Positions 26,701-41,700 of a stretch of DNA of 64,000 nucleotides are shown here, piece by piece. The notes below the pieces were generated by a model, which saw nothing but the letters and a program-made list of their open reading frames with translations, was not told the origin of the DNA and ran no database searches. Position 1 is the first letter of the stretch, and each line of letters opens with the position of its first letter. Made by a program: the position numbers and the translations under genes. Origin of the DNA: Ryuthela nishihirai (taxonomy: Eukaryota > Arthropoda > Arachnida > Araneae > Heptathelidae); contig JAWZYU010000005.1 in NCBI GenBank assembly GCA_038380435.1, forward strand, positions 36,478,001 to 36,542,000. The letters run 5' to 3'.

Positions 26701-29700
26701 TTTTGTATGACTTTTGTATGACTTTTTGTATGACCTCTTCATCTGATTTCTTCTTTATAGAAAGCCAGTGAAACGTATTTTAAATTTCATGAGAGATGGA
26801 GAAATTCAGAAAAAGCTGACTACCAACATGGGAGGATGGAACAAATACTTTTTCCTGCTTTTATTTCCATTTATAAAGTAATTAATGATGCTGCATTGAA
26901 AGGTGAAAAAAAAGCCATTCTTTCCCCGAAAACATTTTATAATTTTAATTTTTCTTAGATATGAAACAAGCCAAGCAAGAAAATTAAATTTGCCATTGCC
27001 AGGTAGTGAATGCATTTCCACATCCCTGGTCATAAAGACTTTTCCATTTCCTCTTGCAAATGACAGCAGTAACAATTTTCGTTTTCAAGAAAAGTGAGAT
27101 AATGTGTTCACTTTGTCTTGTGATATCAAACTTTTTAGTTTTTAGAGAAAAAATAATAAAATATTACAATTTTTACGTTTTGAATCTTCCAAAAGCTATA
27201 ATTGCACCCTCTAATTGGGATCAGAGTGATGTGAAATGGTGGGAAAAGTTGAAATTTCCGAAGATTTAAACAAGTATTGCAAATGATGTACACTGCCCGA
27301 CATTGAAATTGCCCCACCCAGAAGGAGTGAGGGGATAGGGGTGAAATGTAGCACACACAGAGGCAATACATATTGGCATACCATGATTTAATTTGCAGCT
27401 ACTTCCAGCAGTTAGAAGATGAGATAATGCAGCACATTGTGACTGCCTCAGTAGGTGGTTGCACTGCCATGAACGGCAATACGGCGTAGCATGGAGTCAT
27501 ACAGTCGACGGATATGGTCCTGAGGAATTGCACACCAAGTAGCGTTGACTTGCTGCCATAATTCATCGAGATTCCGCACCAGCCGGTGAGAGGATTGCAT
27601 GCATCGTCCAATGTGGTCCCACAGATTTTCTATTGGGGATAAATCTGGAGATCATGCTGGCCATGGCAATACTTGAACATGTTGCAAACATTTTCTGGAG
27701 ACCCTAGCAGTGTGTACACGGGCATTGTCATGCTTAAAAATGGGCTGCTGCATGCCTCCCAAGAATGGTAACAAAACGGGCTGCAGAACCACACTAATAT
27801 ATCATGTAGCTGTCAGTGTTTCCATGATGCAGACAAGAGGTGACCTACTGTCATATCCAATAGCACCCCCATACCATTATGCCTGGATGACGGGTGGTGT
27901 GCCGGTCGCAAACAAAAGCTGGATCCATCCTCTCGCCAGGTTGTCACCATACATGGACCCATCGATCTTCAGCACCCAGACAGAAACAGGATTCATCACT
28001 AAACACAACAGTGTTCCTTTGTGACCCCAGTTCACACGACTTTAGCACCAAGCCAGATGAACGCTGTGATAGTTTGCAATCAATGGCAGTCGATGTAACT
28101 GTTGCCTAGAGTGCAGGTGTGCCTCTTGCAACCTTCGGTTTACCGTTCCGGTTGTTATGGGGATGTCCATGGCTGCTGACACAGCCTATCAAATATCACC
28201 TGCAATGCTCTGTGGTGACGAATGAGCATGTCAAACATTGTGCCTATCAAGCTGTGTTGATGTGTGTCAGATGGCACCACTCCCTCTGCAATGCACACTA
28301 GAACCTTCATTTTGCAACTGTTGCCAACAGTGTCCAACAGTTTGTGTATCCTGATGAACATGGACAGCGACACAACGTGTAGTCCATCCAGCTTCACATA
28401 GGCCTATAATTCATCCTCTCTCAAAAGCATCCAAATAGTGATAAACCTGCTGATGGTGTGTACCAGGCATTTTTTGGCTTCACTGAACAATTTCCAAGCG
28501 GAACCACCTAATCTCTAACCTCAACCATTCGCACGACTTCCACCTGCATAAACACAATACCATCCCTTCTCCTTCTTGCACCTTTTATCTCTTGAGCTAC
28601 TCACATCATTAGCTCCAGATTATCATCATTTGCATATCTCAACTGCCCACACCCACCTTTCTATTTACATGTTTGTATGATATGTCCTTCTGGGTGGGGC
28701 ACTTTCAATATCGAGTAGTGTATTTATGCTTGAAATTTGAAACTCTGATGATGGAATGCGAAGGTCTTGAAGTTTCGATTGGTAATGAGTTGATCCCATA
28801 CACAGGCCCATTGATCGTCAACACCCAGACAGAAACGGGATTCATCACTAAGCACAACAGTGTTCCATTTGTGACCCCAGTTCACACGACTTTGGCACCA
28901 AACCAGATGACCCTGGGGGGGGGGGAGGAACACATGGTGGAAAAAAGTATAATATTCCAAAATTTTACACTGAATATCTCAAACGATGTAATATTCAGTT
29001 CAGGTTTGAGTCCCAGCTGGGTCAGCATTAAGATTTGTCTCTGAAAAACTCCCTGCCCACAGCCAATAGGGGACACCAGTGGGCTTTGAAAGGTCGCCAT
29101 CTGTCGGATAGGATGTTAAGCTATGGTCCCATGTGCAGGAGAGTCATACTTTGGACAATTAAAGAACATGCTAGATGACCTTGAAATGAGGCTACCATAT
29201 ATCTCGCAATAGCTGTTACAGTGAGTCCCCTCCCCCAACCTTTGGGGTCCTTGTGACCTGGCCATTTAGCCCATTGTGTGCAAAAAAGTGCGACTCAGAG
29301 GGGGGGAAAAAACCAACCCAATGTGCTAGAAATTTGGAATTTTGATGGTAGAATGTGAAAGTCATGAAGTTTGTTTTTGCAATAATACTTTCCTTCTTTA
29401 CATCAGGGGATGTGGGAAACTGAACATTTTTGTTTTAAGAGATAATTGGAAAAATCTTTTTATTTCGTTTTCTTTGAAAACAAGATAATAGTTTCGCTTT
29501 GTTGTCTGTCTGTAGACATCGAACTTTTTTGTTTACAAAGATAAAAATTCTTTTTGTGATGGATAGGTATGGTGAAATATTATGATATGCACTTTCCGAA
29601 TCTCTCTAAAGCTATAATTATGCATCTAGTGGTAGAAAAAGTTGAAAATTCCAAAATTTCAAACGAATATTGCAAACAATGTATTTATTTATACTAGAAA

Positions 29701-32700
29701 TTTGAAATTTTGGTGGTGGAATGTAGAGGTCATGAACTCTACAATCTGATCTTTTTTTTTTTTAGAAGGGTGTGAGAAACGCAACTTTTTCATTTTAAAG
29801 AATGAAAGACAACTGCTTATGTGGAAAAAAATTATTGCTGATGGTGAGGATTCAAAACCATAACTCCCAAGATATGTGTATCTAGAGAGTCATGGATTCG
29901 AATCCTGTACCATTGGCAATAATTTTTTCCACATAAATATTTATTGAATTATATATCTTCAGGTAATCTATTTTTACTATGGAAAGACAAATACTTTTTA
30001 TGTTGTATAAGTACTAATAAAATACTCCTATTTGCATTCCCCAGTCATCCATTAGTTCAAATTAAAACTTTTATAGAGTGTCATTGTCAGACCATGTACT
30101 TGGCAAAGAATGAAACAATGTTTCTGTTAATCCAGCACCTTGGGTGTTAGAAATATCTTCAGTGACTCAATTCGAAAGCCACCCAGGGAATGCAACAGTA
30201 GATGACAGAATCCCCCAGAGCCAGATGGCCTTCAAAATTGTGTTACTGCCATAGGAATAACTTTTAGTAGAGGAAAATCTGTAAACTAAAATGAAAGTAA
30301 TGCTAATTAATATCAGTAAGGGAAAAAAAAGTATTCATAATAAGAAAGTACAAGCAACATAGTTTTAAAACAGATACTTCGTTTTAGGCATAATTTCACT
30401 ATTACCGATTTTGCTATAAATGGGTTTGACTATGTTTGATATTTAGGATTTGATATTCGTGTCAAGTGTCTTACAGACAAAATCTTGAAACATCACATAC
30501 ATTTTGAATTATTGATATATCCACAGAAATTTCTAAGTGAAGTTAGCATGATTATTTATATATCAAAAGAAATTTTATTGTGTTTAGTAGCTTTTAAAGA
30601 AACATATTTTGCTGAATTGGTCCCAAATGTAACCTGCAAATGTTACTGTGAAATTACTGTGTGAAAATACTTAATATTACTGTGTGTTACTGCGAAATGA
30701 TTATATAAACAATGTCTAACAACAAATTGCCATCAGAATACACAAAAATATATACTCCTCAGTTAAGAATGAGTTTTTCAGTAGTTGGATAAATTTGGCC
30801 ATTTTATCATAAGAAACAAAAGAGTATAAAATTATGGGAGCTGGAAAATTTTCACAAAATTTTTTAGCTCCAGCTCCAAAGTCCTGCTGAGCACTAAAGC
30901 TGTTGGTGAGAAAATGACAGCATTTGTCTGTTTAGGTTCGCACAACAGGCAGGAAACATAATTTGTCTAAAAAAATTAACACCTACGCAGTTACTTTTTA
31001 TAACAATAAAGATTAGATGTGTTCAACTGCGTTGAAATAAAAATAGGTGTGCATTAGTTCCACATATAGAATTATGATATGAAGCATTTTTGAGCTTCAA
31101 TTCAAAGCTCAGATGCAAATTTATATTTATACACCAACATCTTTTGGATAAGGCAGTTTTCTTGACTTACCTGTTTTTGAAAATAATGCAAAAATAAAGC
31201 CTTAAAGTATATGAAATCAGTTACTACTAATATGCTCTTTTACCTAAGCAACAAGACTTAACAAAATAATTAGTGAAATGTTTCAGCATATAATGTTGTT
31301 TCTAGAATTAAACTTTTAATTTTGTATGAAAACAAATAAATTTTATATATGAGTGGTGCACTTATATCATGCAACTTCAGATATTAAAGTAAAACAAATT
31401 TTATATGGATATTTAAATTTTTAAATAATTTCTTTGATATTTGTTTGAAATGTTGTGAAAATTAAACTTTATTAATTTTTTGCAATTGAAATCAACTTCC
31501 AATAAAAAAAATCTTTACATACAGATGACTCGTACTAAGCAAGGTGAAGAACAAGATTGTGATATGCAACTTCAGGTAATTTTAAACTTTCTTTTACCTG
31601 GCAAGAAATACTTGTTTCATTCTGAATTTAAGCTTCCAAGAATTCATTAATATAGCTTGCAAGTACATATTTTGCAATATAAAACTTTGTTTATTTCTCA
31701 TAAACTTCATAATTTTCAAATAGACCTCAGATCAGAAAGTCAATAAAAATATAATTGCCAGAATTTGTTCAACAAGTATCTGAGAAAAATATTAATCTCA
31801 ACTCATCAAAGAAATAAGAAAACATACTGATCTGCATCTAATGATTTAAAAGTTATCTGAGATTACCCTTTTTGCACATTTACATACACATACAGTCAAC
31901 ACTATCCATAAGAGAGTTATAGTTTATTTATTCATTAATGAAGACCAATTTAAATTATTTAACAGATAGGTTATATCCTGATTATTAACCATTTTTGTAA
32001 TGCATTTTAAAATTAGTCCAACATTAGGGTAAATTTTATTTTTACCCAAATGTATGTATCAAAACTGTTACTGATAGTTGAAATTTCTGCTCAGGGCTAG
32101 GATGAATATTGTCATATGGATAACTGAAGGGGGAAATATTCATATTTTCTGTGATATCTTCCTAAGGAGTGTACTAAATGTATAATTATTCCTATCTTTA
32201 AGAAGGTGGTTGCAGTTTTTTTGCAATTATTATCAAGGCGTCAGTTTATATTTTTCGTGGTAAAGTTCTTTGGATAATTATGCTTAACCTTTTAACACCC
32301 AGGAAATTTCAGAAAAGGTTAGAGGGTATTAAAGATGAAGGAATAATATTATTTGGAAGACTAAAATTTTGGGCCATTGTGGACGTTAAAGGGTTAAACT
32401 TATAATTGCCAAAAGCTCAAAATTCACGAAGCTCAAGTTCATGAAACCTGCATATATATATATCCAAAGATGTTAAGCAAGGCAATTAGTACCACAAAAG
32501 TAATTTAAATTTTATAAAAATATAAAATTCAAGCTAATTTTTATATTCATATATTTAAAATAGGCATTTCAGAGCTCAATTAATTCCTCAACTGGATGCA
32601 TCAGAAAGTAATAAACCTTTGCAATCCTTCAAACTACCATTAGTACAGTCCATATTATGTTATTCCTTTTGAGGTTATTCTACATTTAGGACATTCCCAT

Positions 32701-35700
32701 GTTATCTGACTGAAAATCTGGTGACTTATTTGCATGCAATTCATTCATCTGTGTTTTCTATCAAATGGAATAAACACACCAAGGGCACTTTTTTGTTGTT
32801 GTAGGAGGATATTGTTTTCACAAGGGCTGAGTTTTTTTACTAATTTCTTATTAATTATGGTTTTTAAAAGATAAATATGTGTTTACAAAATGTTCTGATG
32901 GATGTCTTTGATAAAGTAATACAGAAAAACAATTATTCTTTCAAATATATTTTGTTGATGCTGATAGTTTGTTAACAGAGTGGTATGTTTCCCTGATTCA
33001 GAAGTGGGATATTGATTCCAAGTTAGTATAATGTTAGCATGTAAATTAGTTTTTCACTTCATTAATTCTTGAATTATTTATATTGCTTCTCAAATTTATA
33101 CTGCAATTAGGAAGAATAATTAATTTGGAATTTCACCAAAATAATTATTTTAATTATTAAAATGACAAAATTAATATTTTTAGAAATTTACTAAAAATTA
33201 AAATGAAAAAAAATGCAATAAAACTTTGCAGTTTTGAAAAAATTGTAAAATTTTATTTCTTTTTTATTTGAATGTTTGCCTTTTTATTAATGATAGTTTT
33301 GGTTATTTGGAAAAAAAATTCTAAAGTTTACTCTTTCATTTTGACAGCACAGTTGACAAACAGTGTTGCAAACTTAGTTTTTTCGAGCTAGTTATAGCTT
33401 TTTTTAGAAATTGTCTAACTTGGAAAATTTTCAGTTTGCCTACAGCTTGAAATTTGGCTTTTTTAATGAAAAAACTGGCTTTTTGTAATTTTTAAACAAC
33501 TTTTACAACAATTAAAATTTTGCTCACATATAATTTTTAAGTCCATTCCAATAACTGCTATCCAACCTCTGTCTTTTTCAATGTTGGATGTATTATCCAA
33601 CATTTGATTACTGTGAAATGCTGCCTCCAATCCAATAAGATGTTAACTATGTCTAAAAGTGGAAGACCATCAAGGTTATTAAAGTAGGGAGGGAGGGACA
33701 ATAAAGTCTAGCAATACTTTAATAAAGCATGCATCTGTAACCATGTCTTTTTATTTATTTTAGTTCACAGTTGTACTTCACAATCTTTTAATAATAATAA
33801 ATCCCCCCCCCCCTCAAGCAGCTGCTTTCCAAAGAGGTCTGACAGGAACCTGTCAGTTTGTACACCATAGAATAAGGTCTGTGAGGATGGCAGGACCTCA
33901 GCAGAAAATCCACACAGACATCCATTCCTTACTCAGGGCTCAAACCCAGGTCCCTTTGATCAGTAGCCAAGCTTACATAAATTTAATTCAACCTACATTG
34001 TCTCTTTGGGCTCATCATCATCCTCAAGCAGCCATGGGCTATAGAGGTCCAACCAGACCATGCAATTTAGTTCTCCATACATAGCTGTCCTGAGCTACAT
34101 CTTCTGCATCTGGCTTGGGGCGGGGGTGGCTCAGTCGGTAGCGTGCCAGGCTTGTAATCTGCAGTTCCCAGGTTCAAGTCCCAGCTGGGTCAGCATTGAG
34201 ACTTATCTCCGCAAAACTCCCTGCCTGGCCCATGGTCAGTAGGGGACACCGATGGGCTTGGAAAGGCCGCCGTCCATCGGATGGGATGTTAAGCCATGGC
34301 CCCGTATGTGGGAGAGCCATACCCTGTGCACGTTAAAGAACACACTGGATGGCCTTGACGGGAGGCTATCATCTGTCTCCCAACAGCTATTCAAGTGGGT
34401 CCCCTCCCCCAACCTTCTCTGAGCCTTTGGGGTCCTTGTGACCTGGCCATTTAGCCAATGGTGTGCAAAAAAGTGCCACACAGAGGTAAAACAACTCAAC
34501 CAATACCTTTTACCAACTTTTCCACCCACTAACGGTACAAATTAGAACTAATGAAGTATTGTTTAATTAATATGTAACAGATGTGATGTAGAGCAATCTT
34601 TTAGAAAATGATACCTGTCGGGCAGAAGTAATTTCACTGATGAATCAATAACAATGAATATGTTGCTGATTCTTCATTTATTGTTATTTTATATCTGTAG
34701 TAAAATTACCTAATATCTAAAGATTTGGATATTTTTAATATCAACTCAAATTTTTAAACCAATGTTGGATTACTATTTTTTCAATCCATTTTACCCAAAT
34801 TTTTAAAACAGTGTTGAATTTTTTTTTAATCTATTTCAACATGAATATGATAAAAAAAAGAAAAGATTTTTCTCCCTGAATGGATTTGTTTAACCTAAAA
34901 GAGTCTACACTAATAATTTATCAATAGTATTCTACAATAGGATTTAATCCCAGTGCTAAATGGAATTTGTTGCAGGTTCAGATCTATTTTTGTATCCAGT
35001 TACCGTTTTCAGAAAATCAAAATTTCCCCAATTTAAATTATTTACAGATAATGATTTTCACTAAACATTAAACAGTGTAGTTATTCATTAAATATATGCT
35101 TATTAAATATGTGCTTATGGCATGCCATACATACTCATATATTTATAGTACTGAAATAAACTAATAAAATCAGAATAAAATTCAGAGAAAAATTCTCCTA
35201 TTCTCTAAAGTATGAAAATATTTGTTTCAGAATCTCACATTTATTTTCCTGTGCCGCACCTCCCACTTACAAGAGATTTAAGATCCATGAAGAAATAGGG
35301 AAGGAGGATTAAGTTCTCCTTTAGAAGAACAAAAGGCAGGACCAGGCAGGAGCTAAGCTCCCTGATGAATTAGCTGTAATAGCCCATCCGATCAGTGACT
35401 ACCCTAAGAACTGTGTCATTCTGGGCGTCTGCTTGAAAAGCCGTTCTGGGCGTTAAAGGGTTAAAGGTTAAGAGAATGGCAGCCCAAAAGCTTAGATTTA
35501 GCCACATTGTCATCTGTGAGTAGGACTAATATCAGATTAAAGCTCAAACCACTCATCATTTTCAGATACACTTTGGTTCTGTTTGAGTACAAATAAAATG
35601 TACGTATCCAGACTGGTTAAAAAAATATTAGCACCAAATGAATGAGAAAGATGTTGGGCTCTGGTGGAAAGAAGTGGGCAGATAGAAAGTAATGGCTAAT

Positions 35701-38700
35701 TTTGCAAAGGGACAGAAGTGTGCAATAGCTGAAAGAGAAAATAGAATATCTCTAGTCAACTCAATTATGAGTGTCATCTGGTTGGCCATACAGGACAACT
35801 GTATATAGATACTTGTATTGTAACTAAGAGGTTAAGCTGCCTGTATCACACTAGATTGATAAACATGATTAGCAGTAGTTACTTATGACTCATATTGAGA
35901 GATATCAATCTGTATTAATAATCTCCATCAATAAGTAGTCATCATAGTCAACATTGGAGAGCATCAAATCAAGTTGTTTGTTATCTATTGTAGAGCATTC
36001 CCTTTCTCCTAGACAATGACACAACAGTCATCATACTGGAAATCAAGAATTAAAAAAGTAAATAAAAAAGAATGGGGAATTATATTATTAATTATTATTC
36101 ATGACTAATACATACAGGTAAATCCCATTAGAATGTGATGCAAGTGTGGCTCCCTTTTTTTTTGTCATATGAAGCGTAATTTTTCGCTCAAGAACTACAT
36201 ATTGGATTCCTTATGTAGTTTTGTGTACACATGGGCGATATCTTGCATTTAAAATGTATGATTGAAATGGTTAATAAGAAACAAAGGCAAGCAGTGAAAC
36301 AGTCAATCCTTGATAGGTTTTTATTGAAAAATGACAGACTTGAAAATTAATATACCTCTATGGATCCTAATGTGTGTTCACCTGTTCAGAAATGCAGGGA
36401 ATTGTCTGTAACACTGTATGTAGTTACCTGTACTTCATAATTAAAAAGATTTTAGTGCATTATGATTGTTTTGCTTTCTCTCAAATTTTCGTTCAACAGT
36501 TTGTCAATTTAAAAACGCAAACATAACTATCAATGCAATCACGTGGAAAGCTAAAAATGGTAACAAAATGTGTGTTTATCATACAAACTTTATTACTGAT
36601 TTTAAGTACTTTATCATATGTTAAGACATGATTGAAACAATTCAATATATCATATTAATTAATTTAATTTTCCATATAATATTGTTTACTTGATTTTTCC
36701 GATTTTTTTGTGTATACTTCTATTGCAATTTATAGCGCGCAAAAAAAGCGGCAAAGACAAGTTGATATAGTTGGCTGATGTACAAAGTTTGAATGACAAA
36801 AAATGGCTTGAATATTTGCTAATGCTATCCTGCTTATATCACATGCGATTCTTTGGACCCCAAGCACCACATTATAATTGGATTTACCTGTATCTATAAA
36901 TGTATGTTTTGGAATAAATAATTGTGTGATCATAAATTCTTACTTCTGAATAACTCTGCAGCATGAAGGAGCAGTGGCTTTATACTCCAGGATAAAACTT
37001 TGCAGACTTCTCTACCAAGCTCTTCTCTTATTTAATAAGAAAAAGGTATGATTTTAAAATAATCTTTTGCCGAATATTTTATGTTTTTAAATTATTATAA
37101 CATTGATAAAACTTAATAGTCTGCCAGGCTTGTAATCTGCAGTTCCCAGGTTTGAGACCCATCTGGGCCAGCATTTAGACTTATCTCCACAAAACCCCCA
37201 CCATGGTCAGCTATCGGTCAGTAGGGGACACCATGGACTTCGAAAGGCTGCTGTCCATCAGATGGGACATAAAACTGTGGCCCCATGTGCTGGAAAAACC
37301 ATACCCTGTGAATGTTAAAGAACATGTTTGATGGGAGGCTAACATCTGTCTCGTAACAGCTGTCCAATGAGTCCCCTTCCCCTAACCCTTCATTGAGCTC
37401 TTGGGGTCCTTGAGACCTGACCATTTTTCCTATTTTCTTCAAAAATAGTGCTGCTAAGAGGTAAAACAACCCAACCCATATGTAAAAAGCACTGAAGCTC
37501 ACTTTCCTGGATTCAAAAGTGATGTCTACACCAGGTTAAGTCAGCTCTTCTGTTGAAGGAGTTGAGGGAAACACAAATCAATTGTCTTTGCATATACTGA
37601 CCTTTCATACATCCTCCTCTATACAGCATATCTTGAAACTGTCAACCCTGTTACTACTAACAGCTTGTAAGACAGTTTTTTAACTGTTGTTAGAGATGGC
37701 ATTCATCCTGAGTAGTGTAGCTGTGAAACAATCTGACCTCACCCATTTCTTCACAAATTGTCTCCAAAATCTTTAGAGAACATTTCAGGTACATTTTACC
37801 CTTTCATTGCCATACTAGCCCAAACTGCAGGTAGAGAAGAGCAAGAAATAGCATTGATTGTATGAGTCTACTTAAGGTCTCTGTCATTTGTGACTGGTAT
37901 GGTAGTGAAAAGATCAAAGCCATGGATACCTGTCTGTAATGAATTCTCGTCCATCCTCCTATTATTCTCTACAGTGCACTATCATCTGTATGTTGTCTTT
38001 GTGACTTGGTGAAGTCAAATTGCTCTCCGAATTTAGGCCATGTTTGTTTTAATGTAAACAAGCAGTGACCACAGCCATGCACTCTTTTGTAGAAATCCTA
38101 ATTTGTATGCTCATGGTCATATCTGTTAAATGTGCATGTGTTTTCTTCCATATTTTAAAATTTACACATATACCACATATCATGTCACTATCTTATGTAT
38201 TATTCAAGATGCATTGTCCTTTAATTTTAATCACCAGTGTAGTTGGTAAATAGTGGCATTTTTAATGTCTGCTTGAGAGTAGCATTTGCAGCATATTGAC
38301 CGACTAAACAGTAATAGGAGTCTTAGTTTTGTTAAAATATTTGAATCTTATTTTGCACAAGATAACATATTATTGAGTATTGTCAAATTTATGATATATT
38401 GATTGACATTTAAGCAATTTTTTGCTAAAAGCATTGGAAAGGATGCACTGCTGCTGCTGTTAAAAATTCATAGCTTTTGTACTAAAAGTGAAAGAATTGC
38501 TTTTACATTTGTAAATTTTTTTGTGCTAAAAATTATGTAGATCCAGAATTTAGTAGTGTTTGCTACCATGTTTGACTATAATTTGATTCTGCCTTTTTGT
38601 CTTTACCTATCACATTTGAATTCACATTATTAGAATTTCAGTTTCCTTAACTGTGTCATATTTTACTAAGGTGTAATTATATAGTAGGTGTGACATTGTC

Positions 38701-41700
38701 ATCTTTTAATTCACTTCCCTTTATTGGTGGCTTTCTGTGTGAACTTCAGTAAGAACAAGTGTAGATGCTTCATTTAAGATTGAAATACTGTAAAGATTGT
38801 GACTTAATATGATACTTGAATGCATTTTATTAAAAAGCTGTTTTTTTTCTAGTGCTTTGGAGTAGAAGAAATTGATAGACATTTGCAGCAGTGTAATGAA
38901 ATCATGCCAGTATTAAAAAGAACAATAAGTATGGGAATTCACCCAGACCCAAAAGCTGAAAGTAGTAACAGAGGTATTTTTTTAGCTAATTTTATCGTAT
39001 GTTTCACGTTCAATATGAGAATAAGTAGAATAATTAGTTTTCAAAACTTTAAAGGCTTACCCTTTGTGAATCTACAATATCATTATGATTGTTTGTTGTC
39101 ATATAGAATATTCTATTACCTCTTGGAACAGAAAAAAAAATATTTGGCCATTTGTTTATTTTAAGTGATGGATTATTTCTATATTTAGTGAAAATACACT
39201 ACCACCATTACCCATACTCCACAATGAAAGTTCATATACTACTGGGGATGCAAATATCAGAATATCAACAAATATCGGCAATCTAGAGACTGTTTATTTC
39301 CTTTCAGAATTCTATTCGTATAAGCCACAGGTTGGTAGCTGGCGGCTCTGAGCACTAAAGAGTTGCTCTTGATGCTTTTTTGTTCAACATTCAACTCTAA
39401 AATTTTTTTTAATGATTTTCATTTAAAACAAGCACCAAAGCAGGTTGGCAGACAATAATTTGAAAGCACTGATGATTTCAAATGTTCTCAATGCACTCCA
39501 AATTTGATTAAGTTGGTTGAGAAGAGATTTTTTTAATAATTATTTTCAATAGTTTTATTGTATACACTTTAATATAACTTTTAAAATTATGCATTATGAT
39601 TTTATTTTTGTTAATAAAATAATTTGCAGTTTCTTTTTTTTGTGTTATGGCTTTTGACCCAAAAAAGAATATAATTTGCAGCTCGAAACTTGTAGGTTTA
39701 CCTTTTTTTGCTGTTTTGGCTCTTGACCCAGAAAAGGTTCCCGATCCCCAGTATAAGCTGGAGTCAGAACTTGAAGAAGAGAGATAGATTGTGTTTAAAA
39801 TTTTAACTAGAGTATTTTCCAAAACCATACAAGTTTTTTCCATTTCTAATATAGCTGGCTCGCGATTATCCATAATGAATGGAAAATGACAATCTCAGAT
39901 AATAGAATTCCAGGTTGATCTGCCATCCACAAATAATGTGTAAATACTTCAAAATTTTTAGAAAATATTGTAACATGGGCTTATTTTATTCATTTAAAAT
40001 AGGATAGGAGGAAGGTTTTCTTTCCCCCAACATTTGCTACTCTACATGAAATCTTTTACTATTGCATCATAATTTAGTGGCCGCATTCTCATAAGCAATA
40101 TTTTTTTCATGCAAGCATTTTTTTAGCATTCAGGTTAATTTGATCTGCAGTAAATTCGGGTTAATTGAGTCTACTGTATCAGTATTTCAAATGAGAAAAA
40201 AATACAAATTGAAAAATTTTTTAAAATAGCTGTCTTCCTATAGGGCCCTAAAAAGTTGAAAATAAACCTAAAGCATATCAATGGTGTAATTGGTCACTGA
40301 GTTCGTATTCACTTCAAAGGAAGATAGGACACCTGCAATCTTGTCGAGTAGGTAAATCGGCACCCTATCTTCCTTTGAAGTGAATACAAACTCGGTGACT
40401 GATTGCACCATCGATATGCTTTTGGTTTATTTTCTACTTTTTAGGGCCCTATAGGAAGATAGGTATTTTTTCAATTTATTTTTTGCTGTCACTAAAAACA
40501 ACTACCTTCCAAAACTTTGATATAAGACTCATAAACATCGAGTACATTTACCCCCTTTCTGGAGGTAGGTGGAAGGTACATTTGAGTTAGACCACAACAT
40601 TGCAGACATCACAAGCTATAATTTGAGATATGACTCGTTAAAGTTACCCCCATCCCCTGCACGAAAATCCCTCCACACACACACACATTTTATTGGAGGA
40701 ATAGTGGGGCAAAATTCGAAATTGTTTGCGACCATCATTATGAGCTTTCATTTTACACCTAGCTTGTAACTGTCGGCCCTGATAATATAGTAGAATGACT
40801 TTCAGATTTTCCATTTTTAGTGGGGGGGGGACAAAACATGGAGGGTCAATTTTTCATAGCCTATGACATTTCCCACATCACAAGCTTTCATTCAACACCT
40901 AGCTTCTTACACATTTACTTTTCATACTCAGGAGATATAGGGAACAATCATATTCATATTTCCACCCTTTTTTTTTGGGGGGGGGGGTCAATTTTTCATA
41001 GCCTATGATATTCCCTGTGTCAGAATCTTTTATTCGACATATAGGCTTGTTACCTTCGGCTTTTGCATTCTGGAGATATAGCAGAACAAATGTTTTGCAT
41101 TTCCCTTTTTTAGGGAACAAGAAAGCACAGGGGGTCAATTTTTTATAGCCTATGACACTCCCCGCACTTAAGCTTTCATTCAACACAGCTAATTACTTTC
41201 CACACTCACATCAGGAGATGGGAACAGTCATTTTCATTTCCCCCTTTTTTAGAGGTGAAGAAAGCATCGGGGTCAACTGTTTTGTAGCCTAAGACATTCC
41301 CCAGTCAGAAGATTTGAGTGAGAGCTTGTTATTTTCAGCCTTTACATTATGGAGATAATTAAAATTTCGTATTTCTTGTTGTAATTATGAGTAAAAAAAT
41401 AAATTAAATTGTTCCCTTTTATTTGAAGTTATAATCAAGGGAAATGATTTATCATTTTTTTACTTATATTTTATTCATAATTACAAGAAAACCTAGAAAC
41501 TTAAACTGTGATTTAATGACTTTTTAAGTATGTAATAAGCAATACTAGGACAAATTCTAAAATAGTGTAGTGGCATGAATTTCTGTATATATGTTTTACC
41601 ATGTATTATAGTATACAACATAAATATAACAAACCCTACAAATAAACTTGAGGGAAAAATAACTATATAGGAAAAACCTACAGAACATATGAACAACGTA

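Noticed and set aside
33797..33975. CRISPR-like short repeats
   Set aside because: The repeats in this window are dispersed SINE and MITE copies. No regular repeat-spacer array exists, and the DNA is eukaryotic.
39508..39873. 121-codon minus-strand frame
   Set aside because: Low-complexity, lysine/isoleucine-rich at the end, with no motif and no splice or promoter context. It is probably chance in AT-rich DNA.
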